A stretch of DNA of 64,000 nt from an uncultured Sphingomonas sp. (GCF_913774285.1 NZ_CAJYHX010000028.1:124001-188000); one strand, 5' to 3'; shown: positions 9,654 through 18,805, numbered from the stretch's first letter. A program made the numbers and translations. Notes: generated by a model from the sequence alone, not told the origin.

Positions 9654-9764
9654 TCTGTCCTCCGGCGAACGCGTTAGACCCTGGAACGTCCGCCTTATGC
9701 TGCAGGGGATGCCCTCCCGGCCGTGTTGCTGTCAACGCCGGGAGGAAATCATTCCGGTGGATGG

Positions 9765-12041
9765 TCAGGCCAGTTCGACGCCCTGCGCTTCAGCCCAGCC
9801 GGTCAGCACGTCGCGCAAGGGTGCCTCGGGGTGCCGCAGCATGTCCTCCATTGCGGCCATCACCGCCCCGCGATCGAGCGAGCGCAGCATCGCCTTGATC
9901 GGGCCGACCGCGGCCGGCGTGATCGACAGCCGGTCAATGCCGAGTCCGATCAGCGCCAGCGCCTCCAGCGGCCGCCCGCCCATTTCGCCACACACCGCCA
10001 CCGGCACACCTTCCGCGCGCGCCTGGTCGCTCACCCGCTTGAGGAAGCGCAGGATCGCCGGGCTCAGCCAGTCGTAGCGCAGCGCCAGCTTGGGATGCGC
10101 GCGATCGGCGGCGAACAGGAACTGGGTGAGGTCGTTGGTGCCGATCGACAGGAACTGCAGCTTGGGCAGCAGCAGATCGAGCACCTCGGCCAGCGCCGGT
10201 ACCTCGAGCATCGCGCCGTAGCGAATCTCGGTCGGCATCTTGCGCCCGCGCGCGGCAAGCCAGGCATGCTGCGCCTCGAACAGCGCCCGTGCCTCGTCGA
10301 ACTCCCAGGGTTCGGAGACCATCGGGAACATCACGTTGAGCGTGCGTCCCGCCGCCGCCTCGATCAGCGCGCGCGCCTGCGCCTTCATCAGCCCATCGCG
10401 GTCGAGCGCCAACCGCAGCGCGCGCCAGCCCATGGCGGGGTTCTCTTCCTCGCCATCCTCGTCGTGATTGAGGTACGGCAGCGCCTTGTCGCCACCGATG
10501 TCGACGGTGCGGAACACCACCGGCCGGTCGCCCGCGGTCTCCAGCACGTCGCGGTACAGCCGCCGCTGCGCCTCGCGCTGGGGCAGGGTCGCGGAGACGA
10601 GGAACTGGAATTCGGTGCGGAACAGGCCGATGCCGTCGGCGCCGGTCAGGTCGAGCGCGGACACATCGTCGCGCAGGCCCGCATTGACCATCAGCGTCAC
10701 CCTGTGCCCGTCCTTGGTCACCGGCGGCACGTTCTTGAGCTGCGCGAACGCCGCCCGCCGCTTCTGGCTGAGCGCGAGCTTGGCCTCGAACGCCTCCTCC
10801 ATCGCCAGCGAGGGCCGGACGAACACGCTTTCCTCGCTCACGTCGAGCAGCAGCAGGTCGCCCTCGGCCACTTCGCGGCGGATCTCGCGGACGCGGCCGA
10901 GCACCGGCACGCCCATGGCGCGCGCGACGATGGTGACGTGCGCGGTCAGCGAGCCTTCCTCGAGCACCACGCCCTTCAGCCGCCGCCGGTCATATTCGAG
11001 CAGCTCGGCCGGCCCCAGGTTGCGCGCGATCAGGATCGAATCCTGCCGCAGCCCCAGTTGCGCGGCGGTGCCGAGCTGGCCCGAGACGATGCGCAGCAGC
11101 CGGTTGGACAGGTCCTCCAGATCGTGCATCCGGTCGCGTAGCAGCGGATCGTCGATCTCCCGCATGCGCTGGCGGGTGCGCTGCTGGACGCGCTCGATCG
11201 CCGCCTCGGCAGTCAGACCGGAATCGATCGCCTCGTTGATGCGGCGGCTCCAGCCCTCGTCATAGGCGAACATCTTGTAGGTGGCGAGGATCTCCTCATG
11301 CTCGCCGCCGACGCCGAATTCGGCCTGGCTGGTCATGCGGTCGATCTGCTCGCGCATCTTGTCGAACGCGGCATAGACGCGGTGACGCTCGGCCTCGGTA
11401 TCCTCGGCGACGGTATGTTCGATGACAATGCGCGGCTGGTGGAACACCGCGACGCCGCGCGCCATCCCCTCGACGAGCCGGAAGCCGCGGATCGTGCCCG
11501 CCGCGGTCGGCTGGAGGCGGGTGGAGGTGCCGCCGGCCGCATCGATCAGCTCGGCATTGGCGATCAGCTCGGACAGCACCATCGCGACGGTCTGCAGCGC
11601 CTCGATCTCGATATCGGCATAGCGCCGCGGATCGACATGCTGGACAGCGAGCACGCCCACCGCCCGCTCGCGCCGGATGATCGGCACGCCGGCGAAGCTG
11701 TGGAAGCGGTCCTCGCCCGTCTCGGGGTTATGGACGAAATTGGGGTGGCTGGTCGCCTCGTCGAGGTTGAGCGTCTCGACATGGGCGGCGATCGTGCCGA
11801 CCAGCCCCTCGCCCAGCCCCAGCCTGGTGACGTGCACCGCCTCCTGGGCGAGGCCTCGGGTCGCGAACAGCTCCAGCACGCCTTCGCGCAGCAGGTAGAT
11901 CGAGCAGACCTCGCTGTGCAGCGCCTCGCCGATGATGTTGACGACCGAATTGAGCTTCGACTGGACCGGCAGCCGTTTCGCCATCAGATCGTGAAGGCGG
12001 GTGAGGATTTCCCGGGCGGAGGCGGCTGCGGTCAAGGCCAT
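9765..12041 (-). CDS. ptsP: Phosphoenolpyruvate-protein phosphotransferase PtsP (EI-Ntr)
   Basis: 758 residues. An N-terminal GAF domain (about 20-165, SVVNIIGEALHSEVCSIYLL) precedes the enzyme I region: HPr-binding helices, the phospho-His domain with EEGSLTAHVTIVARAMG (active-site His), and the C-terminal PEP-binding barrel with GADGIGLFRTEFQFL and the conserved Cys in VAVCGEMGGRPLEA. It takes phosphate from PEP to start the nitrogen-related phosphotransfer chain (NPr, EIIA-Ntr), a regulatory rather than sugar-transport PTS. No clear ribosome site precedes the ATG; a LacI-like palindrome lies one base upstream. The GAF domain suggests control by a small ligand such as glutamine. Confidence 0.95.
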   Translation of the reverse strand: MALTAAASAREILTRLHDLMAKRLPVQSKLNSVVNIIGEALHSEVCSIYLLREGVLELFATRGLAQEAVHVTRLGLGEGLVGTIAAHVETLNLDEATSHPNFVHNPETGEDRFHSFAGVPIIRRERAVGVLAVQHVDPRRYADIEIEALQTVAMVLSELIANAELIDAAGGTSTRLQPTAAGTIRGFRLVEGMARGVAVFHQPRIVIEHTVAEDTEAERHRVYAAFDKMREQIDRMTSQAEFGVGGEHEEILATYKMFAYDEGWSRRINEAIDSGLTAEAAIERVQQRTRQRMREIDDPLLRDRMHDLEDLSNRLLRIVSGQLGTAAQLGLRQDSILIARNLGPAELLEYDRRRLKGVVLEEGSLTAHVTIVARAMGVPVLGRVREIRREVAEGDLLLLDVSEESVFVRPSLAMEEAFEAKLALSQKRRAAFAQLKNVPPVTKDGHRVTLMVNAGLRDDVSALDLTGADGIGLFRTEFQFLVSATLPQREAQRRLYRDVLETAGDRPVVFRTVDIGGDKALPYLNHDEDGEEENPAMGWRALRLALDRDGLMKAQARALIEAAAGRTLNVMFPMVSEPWEFDEARALFEAQHAWLAARGRKMPTEIRYGAMLEVPALAEVLDLLLPKLQFLSIGTNDLTQFLFAADRAHPKLALRYDWLSPAILRFLKRVSDQARAEGVPVAVCGEMGGRPLEALALIGLGIDRLSITPAAVGPIKAMLRSLDRGAVMAAMEDMLRHPEAPLRDVLTGWAEAQGVELA

Positions 12042-12042
12042 G

Positions 12043-12056
12043 CGACAGCGCTAACA
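12043..12056 (-). promoter_or_regulatory. Possible LacI-family operator abutting ptsP
   Basis: Minus-strand TGTTAGCGCTGTCG fits the LacI-type pattern TGnnAnCGnTnnCA at all fixed positions but the last base. It lies directly before the ptsP ATG. It may be chance; see the better sites at 13406 and 18744. Confidence 0.25.
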
Positions 12057-12153
12057 GATTGTGCGCACCCGCGCCAAGCCGGGTGCGCAGCAAAAGCGCG
12101 GAAAGCGGCACCGCGAACGTCGCGGCAGGCAGAGAATGCCCGCCGAACCAACC

Positions 12154-12254
12154 ATCGTCCTTCCCGCAAAGGCGGGAATCCATTTGCCAGGGCGCTCGGG
12201 GCAGGAACCTCGGGTTCAGCGCCAATGAATCCCCGCCTTCGCAGGGATGACGGT
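12154..12254. repeat. Family B palindromic repeat pair (locus 1, diverged)
   Basis: Inverted units: TCGTCCTTCCCGCAAAGGCG with GGAATCCATTTG at 12154-12185, and the reverse complement of CCGTCATCCCTGCGAAGGCG plus GGGATTCATTGG at 12223-12254. It sits between ptsP and the nitronate monooxygenase-like gene, both on the minus strand. Other copies are at 43113 and 51569. Confidence 0.75.
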
Positions 12255-12277
12255 GGGTTTGTGGAAGGCGCGGCCCC

Positions 12278-13309
12278 TTACGCCGCGCGCTTCTCCAGCG
12301 CGTGGGCGGCCTCGGCCATCAGCGTTGCGATGATCGTGGCGACCGGCTCTTCCTTGGTGACCATGCCGACCGACTGGCCCGCCATCACGCTGCCATGCTC
12401 GACATCGCCGTCGATCACCGCGCGGCGCAGCGCGCCCGCCCAGTAATGTTCGATCTGCAGCTGCGCCTCGGCCATTTCGATTCCGCCCTGGTCCAGCGCC
12501 TGCGCCACTTCGCGCTGCTTGGCGGTAAACAGCTCGCCGCCGGCATTCTTGAGCGCGCGCACCGGGATCACCGGCAGCCGCGGATCGATCTGCACGCTGG
12601 CGATCGCGTCGCGGGCGGAGGCGCGGATGAACGCCTTCTTGAAATTGGGGTGCGCGATGCTCTCGGTCGCCGCCGCAAAGCGGGTGCCGAGCTGGACGCC
12701 CGCCGCGCCCATGTCGAGATAGCCGGCGATCGCCTCGCCGCGGCCGATGCCGCCGGCGACGAACACGGGCACCTGGGCGGCCACTTCCGGCAGGATCTCC
12801 TGCGCGAGCACGCTGGTCGAGACAGGACCGATATGCCCGCCGGCTTCCATCCCCTCGACGACGAGCGCGTCGACGCCCGAGCGGATCAGCTTCTTGGCTA
12901 GGCTCAGCGCCGGCGCGAAGCAGATCAGCTTGGCGCCGTGCCCCTTGATCGCATCGAGCGAGCCCGCCGGCGGCAGTCCGCCCGCGAGCACGACATGGCC
13001 GACGCCGTGCTTGCCGCACACGTCGATCAGCTCGAACAGCTGCGGGTGCATGGTGATGAGGTTCACGCCGAAGGGCTTGTCCGTCAGCGCCTTGGTCGCG
13101 GCGATCTCGGCATCGAGCAGTTCGGGGCTCATCGCGCCGCACGCGATCACGCCGAAGCCGCCCCCATTGGAAATGGCGGCGACGAGATTGCGCTCGGATA
13201 CCCAGGACATCGCGCCGCCTAGAATGGCGACCTCGCTGCCCAGGAACTCGCAGCCGCGCGCCATGCGGCGGGCCAGGCGCTCGGCGCCGATCGAAGAGGT
13301 GCTGATCAT
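12278..13309 (-). CDS. Nitronate monooxygenase / NAD(P)H-dependent flavin oxidoreductase family
   Basis: 343 residues forming an FMN-binding TIM barrel. Motifs are GGAMSWVSERNLVAAISNGG, GGGFGVIACGAMSPE, VVEGMEAGGHIGP and the phosphate-binding GGIGRGEAIAGYLDMGAAGV followed by QLGTRF. The family includes nitronate monooxygenases (2-nitropropane dioxygenase) and FabK-like enoyl-ACP reductases; the absence of other fatty-acid genes nearby and the overall pattern favour the former. It would oxidise alkyl nitronates such as propionate-3-nitronate in the cytoplasm. The repeat pair downstream of ptsP separates it from that gene. The exact substrate cannot be read from the sequence. Confidence 0.82.
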   Translation of the reverse strand: MISTSSIGAERLARRMARGCEFLGSEVAILGGAMSWVSERNLVAAISNGGGFGVIACGAMSPELLDAEIAATKALTDKPFGVNLITMHPQLFELIDVCGKHGVGHVVLAGGLPPAGSLDAIKGHGAKLICFAPALSLAKKLIRSGVDALVVEGMEAGGHIGPVSTSVLAQEILPEVAAQVPVFVAGGIGRGEAIAGYLDMGAAGVQLGTRFAAATESIAHPNFKKAFIRASARDAIASVQIDPRLPVIPVRALKNAGGELFTAKQREVAQALDQGGIEMAEAQLQIEHYWAGALRRAVIDGDVEHGSVMAGQSVGMVTKEEPVATIIATLMAEAAHALEKRAA

Positions 13310-13405
13310 CCCGCGCGCCTAGCCCCGTGCGGGCGGACTCTGCAAGGGGCCGCAAGCATCGCGCTGTGCCGGTTTCGTCCTTGCCCGCCATGCCGCAAAT
13401 GCGCA

Positions 13406-13419
13406 TGATAGCGCTATCA
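13406..13419 (+). promoter_or_regulatory. LacI-family operator upstream of GH115 gene
   Basis: TGATAGCGCTATCA is a perfect 14-base palindrome matching the LacI-type core TGnnAnCGnTnnCA and close to the xylose-regulator boxes TGGTAGCGCTAACA/TGTTAGCGCTACCA known from Xanthomonas and Caulobacter. It lies 26 bases before the GH115 ATG. Confidence 0.65.
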
Positions 13420-13444
13420 ATGATAAGAAAATCCAGGAGTTGCG

Positions 13445-16033
13445 ATGTCCTCCCCCGTTGATCCCACCCTCGCGGTCGATCGCCGCACGCTGTTGCAAGC
13501 CTCGGCCGCTGCCGCCGCGCTGGCTACGGCAAGCGCGCATGCGGGCACCGCACCGGAGCCGCTGCGGCTGATGGAGGACAAGGGCGCCGGCTTCCCGCTG
13601 ATCCGCGGCGGCGTCCCCGCGACGCTGCTTGTCGAGGCGGGTGCCGACCCCGCGCTCGCCCATGTCGCCGACGCCTTCGCGCAGGATCTGGCCCGCGTCG
13701 GCGGCACCGCCCCGCGCCGCGTCCAGACACTTTCGGACGCCAAGGGGCCGGTGGTGCTGATCGCCCAGCTCGGCCGCTCGCCGATTCTCGACGCGCTGGT
13801 GCGCGACGGCCGGATCGACGTGCGCGACCTGGCTGGCGAATGGGAAGCCTATCGCCAGATCGTCCTCGACCACCCTGCCCCCGGTATCCCCCAGGCGCTG
13901 GTGATCATCGGGTCGGATCGGCGCGGCGCCGTCTATGGCACCTATGACATCTCCCAGCGGATCGGCGTTTCGCCCTGGCACTGGTTCGCCGACGTGCCGG
14001 TCCGCCGCCGCGCCGACGTGACGCTCGCCCCCGGCAGCCGGCGCGACCAGCCGCGGGTGCGCTATCGCGGCTTCTTCATCAACGATGAGGACCCAGCCTT
14101 CAGCGGCTGGGCCAAGAAGCATTTCGGCGGGATCAACGCCGCGATGTACGCCCATGTCTTCGAGCTGCTGCTGCGGCTGAAGGGCAATTATCTGTGGCCG
14201 GCGATGTGGGGCAAGGCGTTCAACGACGACGATCCGCAGAACATGGTGCTCGCCGACGCGATGGGCGTGGTAATGGGCACCTCGCACCACGAGCCGATGA
14301 CCCGCGCGCAGGAGGAATGGCACCGCAATACCGACAAGGGCGTCACCGGCGGCAAATGGGACTATGCGACCAATGCCGAGAATCTCCGCCGCTTCTGGCG
14401 CGGCGGGATCGAGCGGATGATGTCGAAGGGCGACGGCAAGGGCTATGACTGCCTGGTCACGGTCGGCATGCGCGGCGACGGTGACGAGGCGATGGCGGAG
14501 GGCACCGCGACCGAGCTGCTCGAGAAGATCGTGGCGGACCAGCGCAGCATTTTGGCCGATGTGACCAAGCGCCCGGCCGAGGCGACGCCGCAGATGTGGG
14601 CGCTCTACAAGGAAGTGCAGGATTATTACGACCACGGCATGCGGGTGCCGGACGACGTGACGCTACTGTTCGCCGACGATAACTGGGGCCAGATCCGCCG
14701 CCTCGCCACCGCTGATCTAAACCGCAAGGGCGGCTACGGCGTCTACTATCACTTCGATTACGTGGGCGCGCCGCGCAACTACAAGTGGCTGAATACCAAC
14801 CAGATCGAGAAGAGCTGGCAGCAGATGGACCTCGCCTGGCAGCGGGGCGCGCGGACGATCTGGATCGTCAATGTCGGCGACCTCAAGCCGATGGAATATC
14901 CGCTGAGCTTCTTCCTCGATCAGGCGTGGAACCCGGAGGCAATGACGCTGGAGGCGATGACCGCCTATCCGGCGCGCTGGGCAGGCGCGGCGTTCGGGCC
15001 GGCGCTGGGCGAGAAGGTCGGCGCGCTGCTCACCCGCTACGGCCAGCTCGCCGCGCGGCGGAAACCGGAACTCCTCGATGCCGACAGCTTCGCGCTCGGC
15101 CCGGTGCGCAGCGATGGCAAGCTGGATGGCGGCGACTTCGGCCGTGTCATTGCCGAATGGGAGGCGCTGGAGCGCGACATGGCGGCGGTGAAGCCGCGCA
15201 TCGCCGCCGATGCGCGCGACGCATGGTTCCAGCTGGTCGAGCACCCGATTATCGCCGTGGCGAACGTCTACCGGCTCTATTACGCCGTCGCCTGGAACCT
15301 CCGTCTGGCCGCTGCCGGCGATGCCCGCGCCAACGTCTTTGCCGAACAGGCCGAGCGCGCCTTCGCCCGCGATGCGGAGATCACCGCCGCCTATCATACG
15401 CTGAACGGCGGCAAGTGGGACGGGATGATGGCCCAGACCCATATCGGCTACACGAACTGGCAGGAGCCCAAGCAGCAGGTGATGCCGACGGTGCGCCGGG
15501 TCGTCGGCAAGGCGGGGCCGATCGTCTTCGTCGCGCCTTCCGCCCCCGCCGATCAGATCCTGATCGAGGCGCCGGACTTCGCAGCGGCCAGCGGCGGCAA
15601 GGGGCTAAGCTGGCGGCGCGTGCCGCACCTCGGCCGTACCCAGGGCGCGGTGACGACCTTCCCGCAGGGTCGCCCCGCCACCGCTGCGGCGGACGGCGTC
15701 CATGTCGACTATGCAGTGGTGCTACCGAAGGGTGGCCCGCTCACCGTCGCACTGGAGCTGGTGCCGACGCTCGACACCACCGGCCGCAACCAGCAGCGCA
15801 TTGGCGTGTCGGTGAACGACGGTCCGGTGCAGATCCTCACCGACACGCTCGTCCCCGCCCCCAACGACACCAAGACCCAGGCCCAGCGCGACTGGAACAA
15901 GGCGGTCGAGGAAAACGGCCGCACGCTTACCGCGCGCTTCCCCGCGGTGGCGGCTGGCGCCCTTGTCGTGAAGGTCTGGCGCATCGACGACAATGTCGTC
16001 CTGCAGCGCCTCGTCGTGACGACGGGGGCCTAG
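13445..16033 (+). CDS. GH115 family alpha-glucuronidase (xylan side-chain hydrolase)
   Basis: 862 residues, ATG seven bases after AGGAG. An N-terminal export signal with DRRTLLQASAAAAALATASA (Tat-like RR) ends near AHA-G. The middle carries the GH115 pattern: RGFFINDEDPAFSGWAKKHF, NYLWPAMWGKAFNDDDPQN and FADDNWGQIRRL, then a helical domain and a C-terminal beta domain with RIGVSVNDGP. GH115 enzymes remove (4-O-methyl-)glucuronic acid from xylan, here in the periplasm. The perfect LacI-type operator upstream suggests repression lifted by a xylan-derived sugar. No xylanase or regulator gene is in the window, so it is a detached member of a xylan regulon. Confidence 0.88.
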   Translation: MSSPVDPTLAVDRRTLLQASAAAAALATASAHAGTAPEPLRLMEDKGAGFPLIRGGVPATLLVEAGADPALAHVADAFAQDLARVGGTAPRRVQTLSDAKGPVVLIAQLGRSPILDALVRDGRIDVRDLAGEWEAYRQIVLDHPAPGIPQALVIIGSDRRGAVYGTYDISQRIGVSPWHWFADVPVRRRADVTLAPGSRRDQPRVRYRGFFINDEDPAFSGWAKKHFGGINAAMYAHVFELLLRLKGNYLWPAMWGKAFNDDDPQNMVLADAMGVVMGTSHHEPMTRAQEEWHRNTDKGVTGGKWDYATNAENLRRFWRGGIERMMSKGDGKGYDCLVTVGMRGDGDEAMAEGTATELLEKIVADQRSILADVTKRPAEATPQMWALYKEVQDYYDHGMRVPDDVTLLFADDNWGQIRRLATADLNRKGGYGVYYHFDYVGAPRNYKWLNTNQIEKSWQQMDLAWQRGARTIWIVNVGDLKPMEYPLSFFLDQAWNPEAMTLEAMTAYPARWAGAAFGPALGEKVGALLTRYGQLAARRKPELLDADSFALGPVRSDGKLDGGDFGRVIAEWEALERDMAAVKPRIAADARDAWFQLVEHPIIAVANVYRLYYAVAWNLRLAAAGDARANVFAEQAERAFARDAEITAAYHTLNGGKWDGMMAQTHIGYTNWQEPKQQVMPTVRRVVGKAGPIVFVAPSAPADQILIEAPDFAAASGGKGLSWRRVPHLGRTQGAVTTFPQGRPATAAADGVHVDYAVVLPKGGPLTVALELVPTLDTTGRNQQRIGVSVNDGPVQILTDTLVPAPNDTKTQAQRDWNKAVEENGRTLTARFPAVAAGALVVKVWRIDDNVVLQRLVVTTGA

Positions 16034-16052
16034 CCGGACCGGCTACGCCCCC
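16024..16052. terminator. Bidirectional terminator between GH115 and lysC
   Basis: Palindrome GGGGGC-CTAGCCGG-A-CCGGCTA-CGCCCCC spanning the GH115 stop codon, between convergent genes. No T-run is seen on either strand. Confidence 0.55.
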
Positions 16053-16060
16053 GCGCAAGA

Positions 16061-17332
16061 TCAGGCGGCGACGTCGTCCGCGTCGAGGCCATAAGCGGTG
16101 TGCAGCACGCGCACCGCCAGCTCGGTGTAATCCTCTTCGATCAGCACCGAGACCTTGATCTCCGAGGTGGTGATCGCCTGGATGTTGATGCCGCGCGCGC
16201 CCAGCGTCTGGAACATCGTCGCGGCGACACCGGCATGGCTGCGCATGCCGACGCCGACCACCGACACCTTTGCCACGCGCGTGTCGTGGCTGACGCCGCT
16301 GAAGCCGATCGCGTCCTTCTGCTGCGCCAGGATCTCCAGCGAACGGGCAAGGTCCGCTGCCGGCACCGTGAAGGTCACGTCGGTCGCGCTGGCGCTGCCG
16401 GCGCTCTGGTGCGCGATGTTCTGGATGATCATGTCCACGTTGATGCTGGCATCGGCAAGCGGCGTAAAAATCGACGCCACCGCGCCGGGCTTGTCCGGCA
16501 CCGCGGTCAGCGTGATCTTGGCTTCGTTCTTGTCGTGCGCGATGCCGGTGATGAGCTGGCGTTCCACGTCCTGAATCTCCTCTTCGCCCACGATCATCGT
16601 CCCGGGCAATGTATCTGCCATCGGCGCATCGTCGCCCGTGAAGGACGACAGCACCTGCACGCGAACCCCTTCCTTCATCGCCAGGCCGACCGAACGGGTC
16701 TGGAGCACCTTGGCGCCGACGCTGGCGAGTTCGAGCATTTCCTCATAGGTCACGCGCTTCAGCTTGCGTGCGCGGGGCACGATGCGCGGGTCGGTCGTGT
16801 AGACGCCGTCGACATCGGTGTAGATGTCGCAGCGATCGGCCTTCACCGCCGCCGCCACCGCCACTGCCGAGGTATCCGAGCCGCCACGGCCGAGCGTGGT
16901 GATCCGGTCCTCGTGCACGCCCTGGAAGCCGGGGATCACCGCGACTTCGCCCTTGCCCATGCTGGCGAGCAGCGCGTCGGTGCCGATATCCTCGATCCGT
17001 GCCTTGGCGAACGCGTCAGAGGTCTGCACCGGCAGCTGCCAGCCGAGCCACGAGCGCGCGGGCACGCCGATCGCCTGCAGCGCGATCGCCAGCAGCCCGC
17101 TGGTGATCTGCTCGCCGGCGGAGACGACGACGTCATATTCCTTGGGGTCGTAGAGCGACGAAGCCTCGCGGCAGAAGCCGACCAGCCGATCGGTCTCGCC
17201 CGCCATTGCCGAGACGACCACCGCGACCTGGTTGCCCGCCTCCCACTCGCGTTTGACGCGGGCGGCGACGCTGCGGATACGCTCGATCCCGGCCATCGAT
17301 GTGCCGCCGAACTTCATTACGATACGCGCCAT
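16061..17332 (-). CDS. lysC: Aspartate kinase
   Basis: 423 residues starting MARIVMKFGGTSMAG, the amino-acid-kinase signature with the ATP-binding KFGGTS. The catalytic domain includes TTLGRGGSDTSAVAVAAA and DIYTDVDGVYTTDPR. Two C-terminal ACT domains (about 265-340 and 345-420) should bind lysine and/or threonine for feedback control. It phosphorylates L-aspartate, the entry step to lysine, threonine, methionine and diaminopimelate. lysA and metX lie elsewhere in the window. Divergent from ubiG with a 58-base gap that must hold both promoters. Confidence 0.97.
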   Translation of the reverse strand: MARIVMKFGGTSMAGIERIRSVAARVKREWEAGNQVAVVVSAMAGETDRLVGFCREASSLYDPKEYDVVVSAGEQITSGLLAIALQAIGVPARSWLGWQLPVQTSDAFAKARIEDIGTDALLASMGKGEVAVIPGFQGVHEDRITTLGRGGSDTSAVAVAAAVKADRCDIYTDVDGVYTTDPRIVPRARKLKRVTYEEMLELASVGAKVLQTRSVGLAMKEGVRVQVLSSFTGDDAPMADTLPGTMIVGEEEIQDVERQLITGIAHDKNEAKITLTAVPDKPGAVASIFTPLADASINVDMIIQNIAHQSAGSASATDVTFTVPAADLARSLEILAQQKDAIGFSGVSHDTRVAKVSVVGVGMRSHAGVAATMFQTLGARGINIQAITTSEIKVSVLIEEDYTELAVRVLHTAYGLDADDVAA

Positions 17333-17390
17333 GGCTGGTTGCTTGTTTCCTGCCCTTGGGAGAGATGGGCGAGCCTGATAGGAGCCACGG

Positions 17391-18122
17391 ATGCCGAACG
17401 CAACAATAGCTACGATTGACCCCCGTGAAGCTGAACATTTCGGTCGTCTCGCGGCCGATTGGTGGAATCCAAAGGGTTCCTCGGCGATGCTTCATAGGCT
17501 GAATCCTGCGCGGCTGGGCTATATCCGCCGAGCGATCGATGCGCATTGGGGAGGCGATTCCGCGGACTTCATGCCGCTGACCGGCAAAACTGCGATCGAT
17601 GTAGGCTGCGGCGCCGGCCTCTTGTGCGAGCCCCTTGCCCGACTCGGCGCGCGGACAACCGGGGTGGACGCGGCGGCCGAGAATATCGGCGCGGCGCGCG
17701 CGCATGCCGAACTGTCCGGGCTGCCGATCGACTATGTCCATGGCGGCATCGAGGATCTGTCGGGGCGGACCTTCGATCTCGTCACCTCGATGGAAGTGAT
17801 CGAGCATGTGAGCGATCCCGCCGCCTTCGTGCGCGGGCTGGCCGGTGCGCTGGCCGAGGGCGGGCTGATGGTCCTTTCCACCCCCAACCGCACGCCACTC
17901 TCGCGCCTGGCAATGATCACGCTCGCCGAGGGCACCGGCGCCATCCCCAAGGGCACCCACGACTGGAGCCGCTTCCTCAAGCCCGAGGAGCTCGAGGCAC
18001 TGCTGATCGACGCCGGCCTGAAGGTATTCGATCGCCGCGGCCTGACCTTCTCGCCCACTCGCGGCTTCGTAGTGAACGAGCACGACGCGCTCAACTATCT
18101 GGTCACCGCCGTCCGCGCCTGA
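17391..18122 (+). CDS. ubiG: Ubiquinone biosynthesis O-methyltransferase
   Basis: 243 residues, ATG eight bases after AGGAG. The family N-terminus (EAEHFGRLAADWWNPKG) is followed by SAM motif I AIDVGCGAGLLCEPLARLG, then TSMEVIEHV and LSTPNRTPLSRL with the membrane-associating insertion typical of UbiG. It methylates both hydroxyl groups that give the methoxy substituents of ubiquinone, at the inner membrane surface. Transcribed away from lysC, it ends 21 bases before the stop of the convergent secreted-protein gene. Confidence 0.95.
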   Translation: MPNATIATIDPREAEHFGRLAADWWNPKGSSAMLHRLNPARLGYIRRAIDAHWGGDSADFMPLTGKTAIDVGCGAGLLCEPLARLGARTTGVDAAAENIGAARAHAELSGLPIDYVHGGIEDLSGRTFDLVTSMEVIEHVSDPAAFVRGLAGALAEGGLMVLSTPNRTPLSRLAMITLAEGTGAIPKGTHDWSRFLKPEELEALLIDAGLKVFDRRGLTFSPTRGFVVNEHDALNYLVTAVRA

Positions 18123-18143
18123 GCCGCGGACGGCGGCCAAGGC

Positions 18144-18698
18144 TCACTTGCTGAGGTCGAGCAGCAGGATCGGCCCGATATCGAGCACCTGCTTGGCGCT
18201 TGCGAGGTGAAGCGATACGGAGATGTCGCCGGGTGCATAGTCGCGGTCCGCGGTGCCGACGACGTGGACCATCTTCCACGTGCCGTCGATCTCGGCCTCG
18301 CCCTTGAACACGGGGGTATAGGGCTCCTTGGTAAGGCCGATCTGGATCGTCGAGAGCCTGGCGCTGGTGGCACCTTCCGGCAGTTTTTCCGCCCGCGCCC
18401 AGACGGCGATCACCAGCTTGTCGCCCTTCTTCACCGGCTGGGTGATCGCCGAGATCAGGCCGACGCTCCATGGCTGGTCCGATGCGGTAAGGATCGGCAC
18501 CCGCAACGCCCGCCCGCCCTGCACGTTCTTGTCCTTCACCACCCCCGGCTTGGCGCTGAGGCCGTAGACGGTGAACGCCTCCGGCGTCGGCACGTTGATG
18601 ATCTGCTTGGAAATGTCGCCCTGCTGCTGCGCCTGCGCCAGCGCCGGCGACGCCAGCATCGACAGGCAGCACGCGGCCGCCATCGGCCAAATCTTCAT
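18144..18698 (-). CDS. Secreted beta-sandwich protein, carbohydrate-binding-like
   Basis: 184 residues from ATG 18698 behind GGAGG. MKIWPMAAACCLSMLASPALA is a signal peptide cut near AQA. The mature 160 residues look all-beta, with QPWSVGLISAITQPVKKGDK, LVIAVWARAEKLPEG and ISVSLHLASAKQVLDIGPIL. That layout (G-D-K-L...W-A-R-A in mid-domain, a final D-I-G strand) resembles CBM4/9 (CenC-type) modules, here without any catalytic domain. A LacI-like operator 45-60 bases upstream matches that of GH115, suggesting a role in binding xylan-derived sugars in the periplasm. The family call is tentative. Confidence 0.65.
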   Translation of the reverse strand: MKIWPMAAACCLSMLASPALAQAQQQGDISKQIINVPTPEAFTVYGLSAKPGVVKDKNVQGGRALRVPILTASDQPWSVGLISAITQPVKKGDKLVIAVWARAEKLPEGATSARLSTIQIGLTKEPYTPVFKGEAEIDGTWKMVHVVGTADRDYAPGDISVSLHLASAKQVLDIGPILLLDLSK

Positions 18699-18743
18699 GG
18701 CACCCCTCCTGCTTGTTTTCGTTACGCTGCACGCTATCGCAGG

Positions 18744-18757
18744 CGTCAACGCTGTCA
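18744..18757 (-). promoter_or_regulatory. LacI-family operator upstream of the CBM-like gene
   Basis: Minus-strand TGACAGCGTTGACG fits TGnnAnCGnTnnCA at all fixed positions except the final base. It lies 46 bases before the ATG at 18698, in a short gap shared with divergent ung. Confidence 0.45.
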
Positions 18758-18805
18758 ATAGCGGGTCATTGACACACCGGCGCCGGCGGCGGACAGCATG
18801 CCGCC

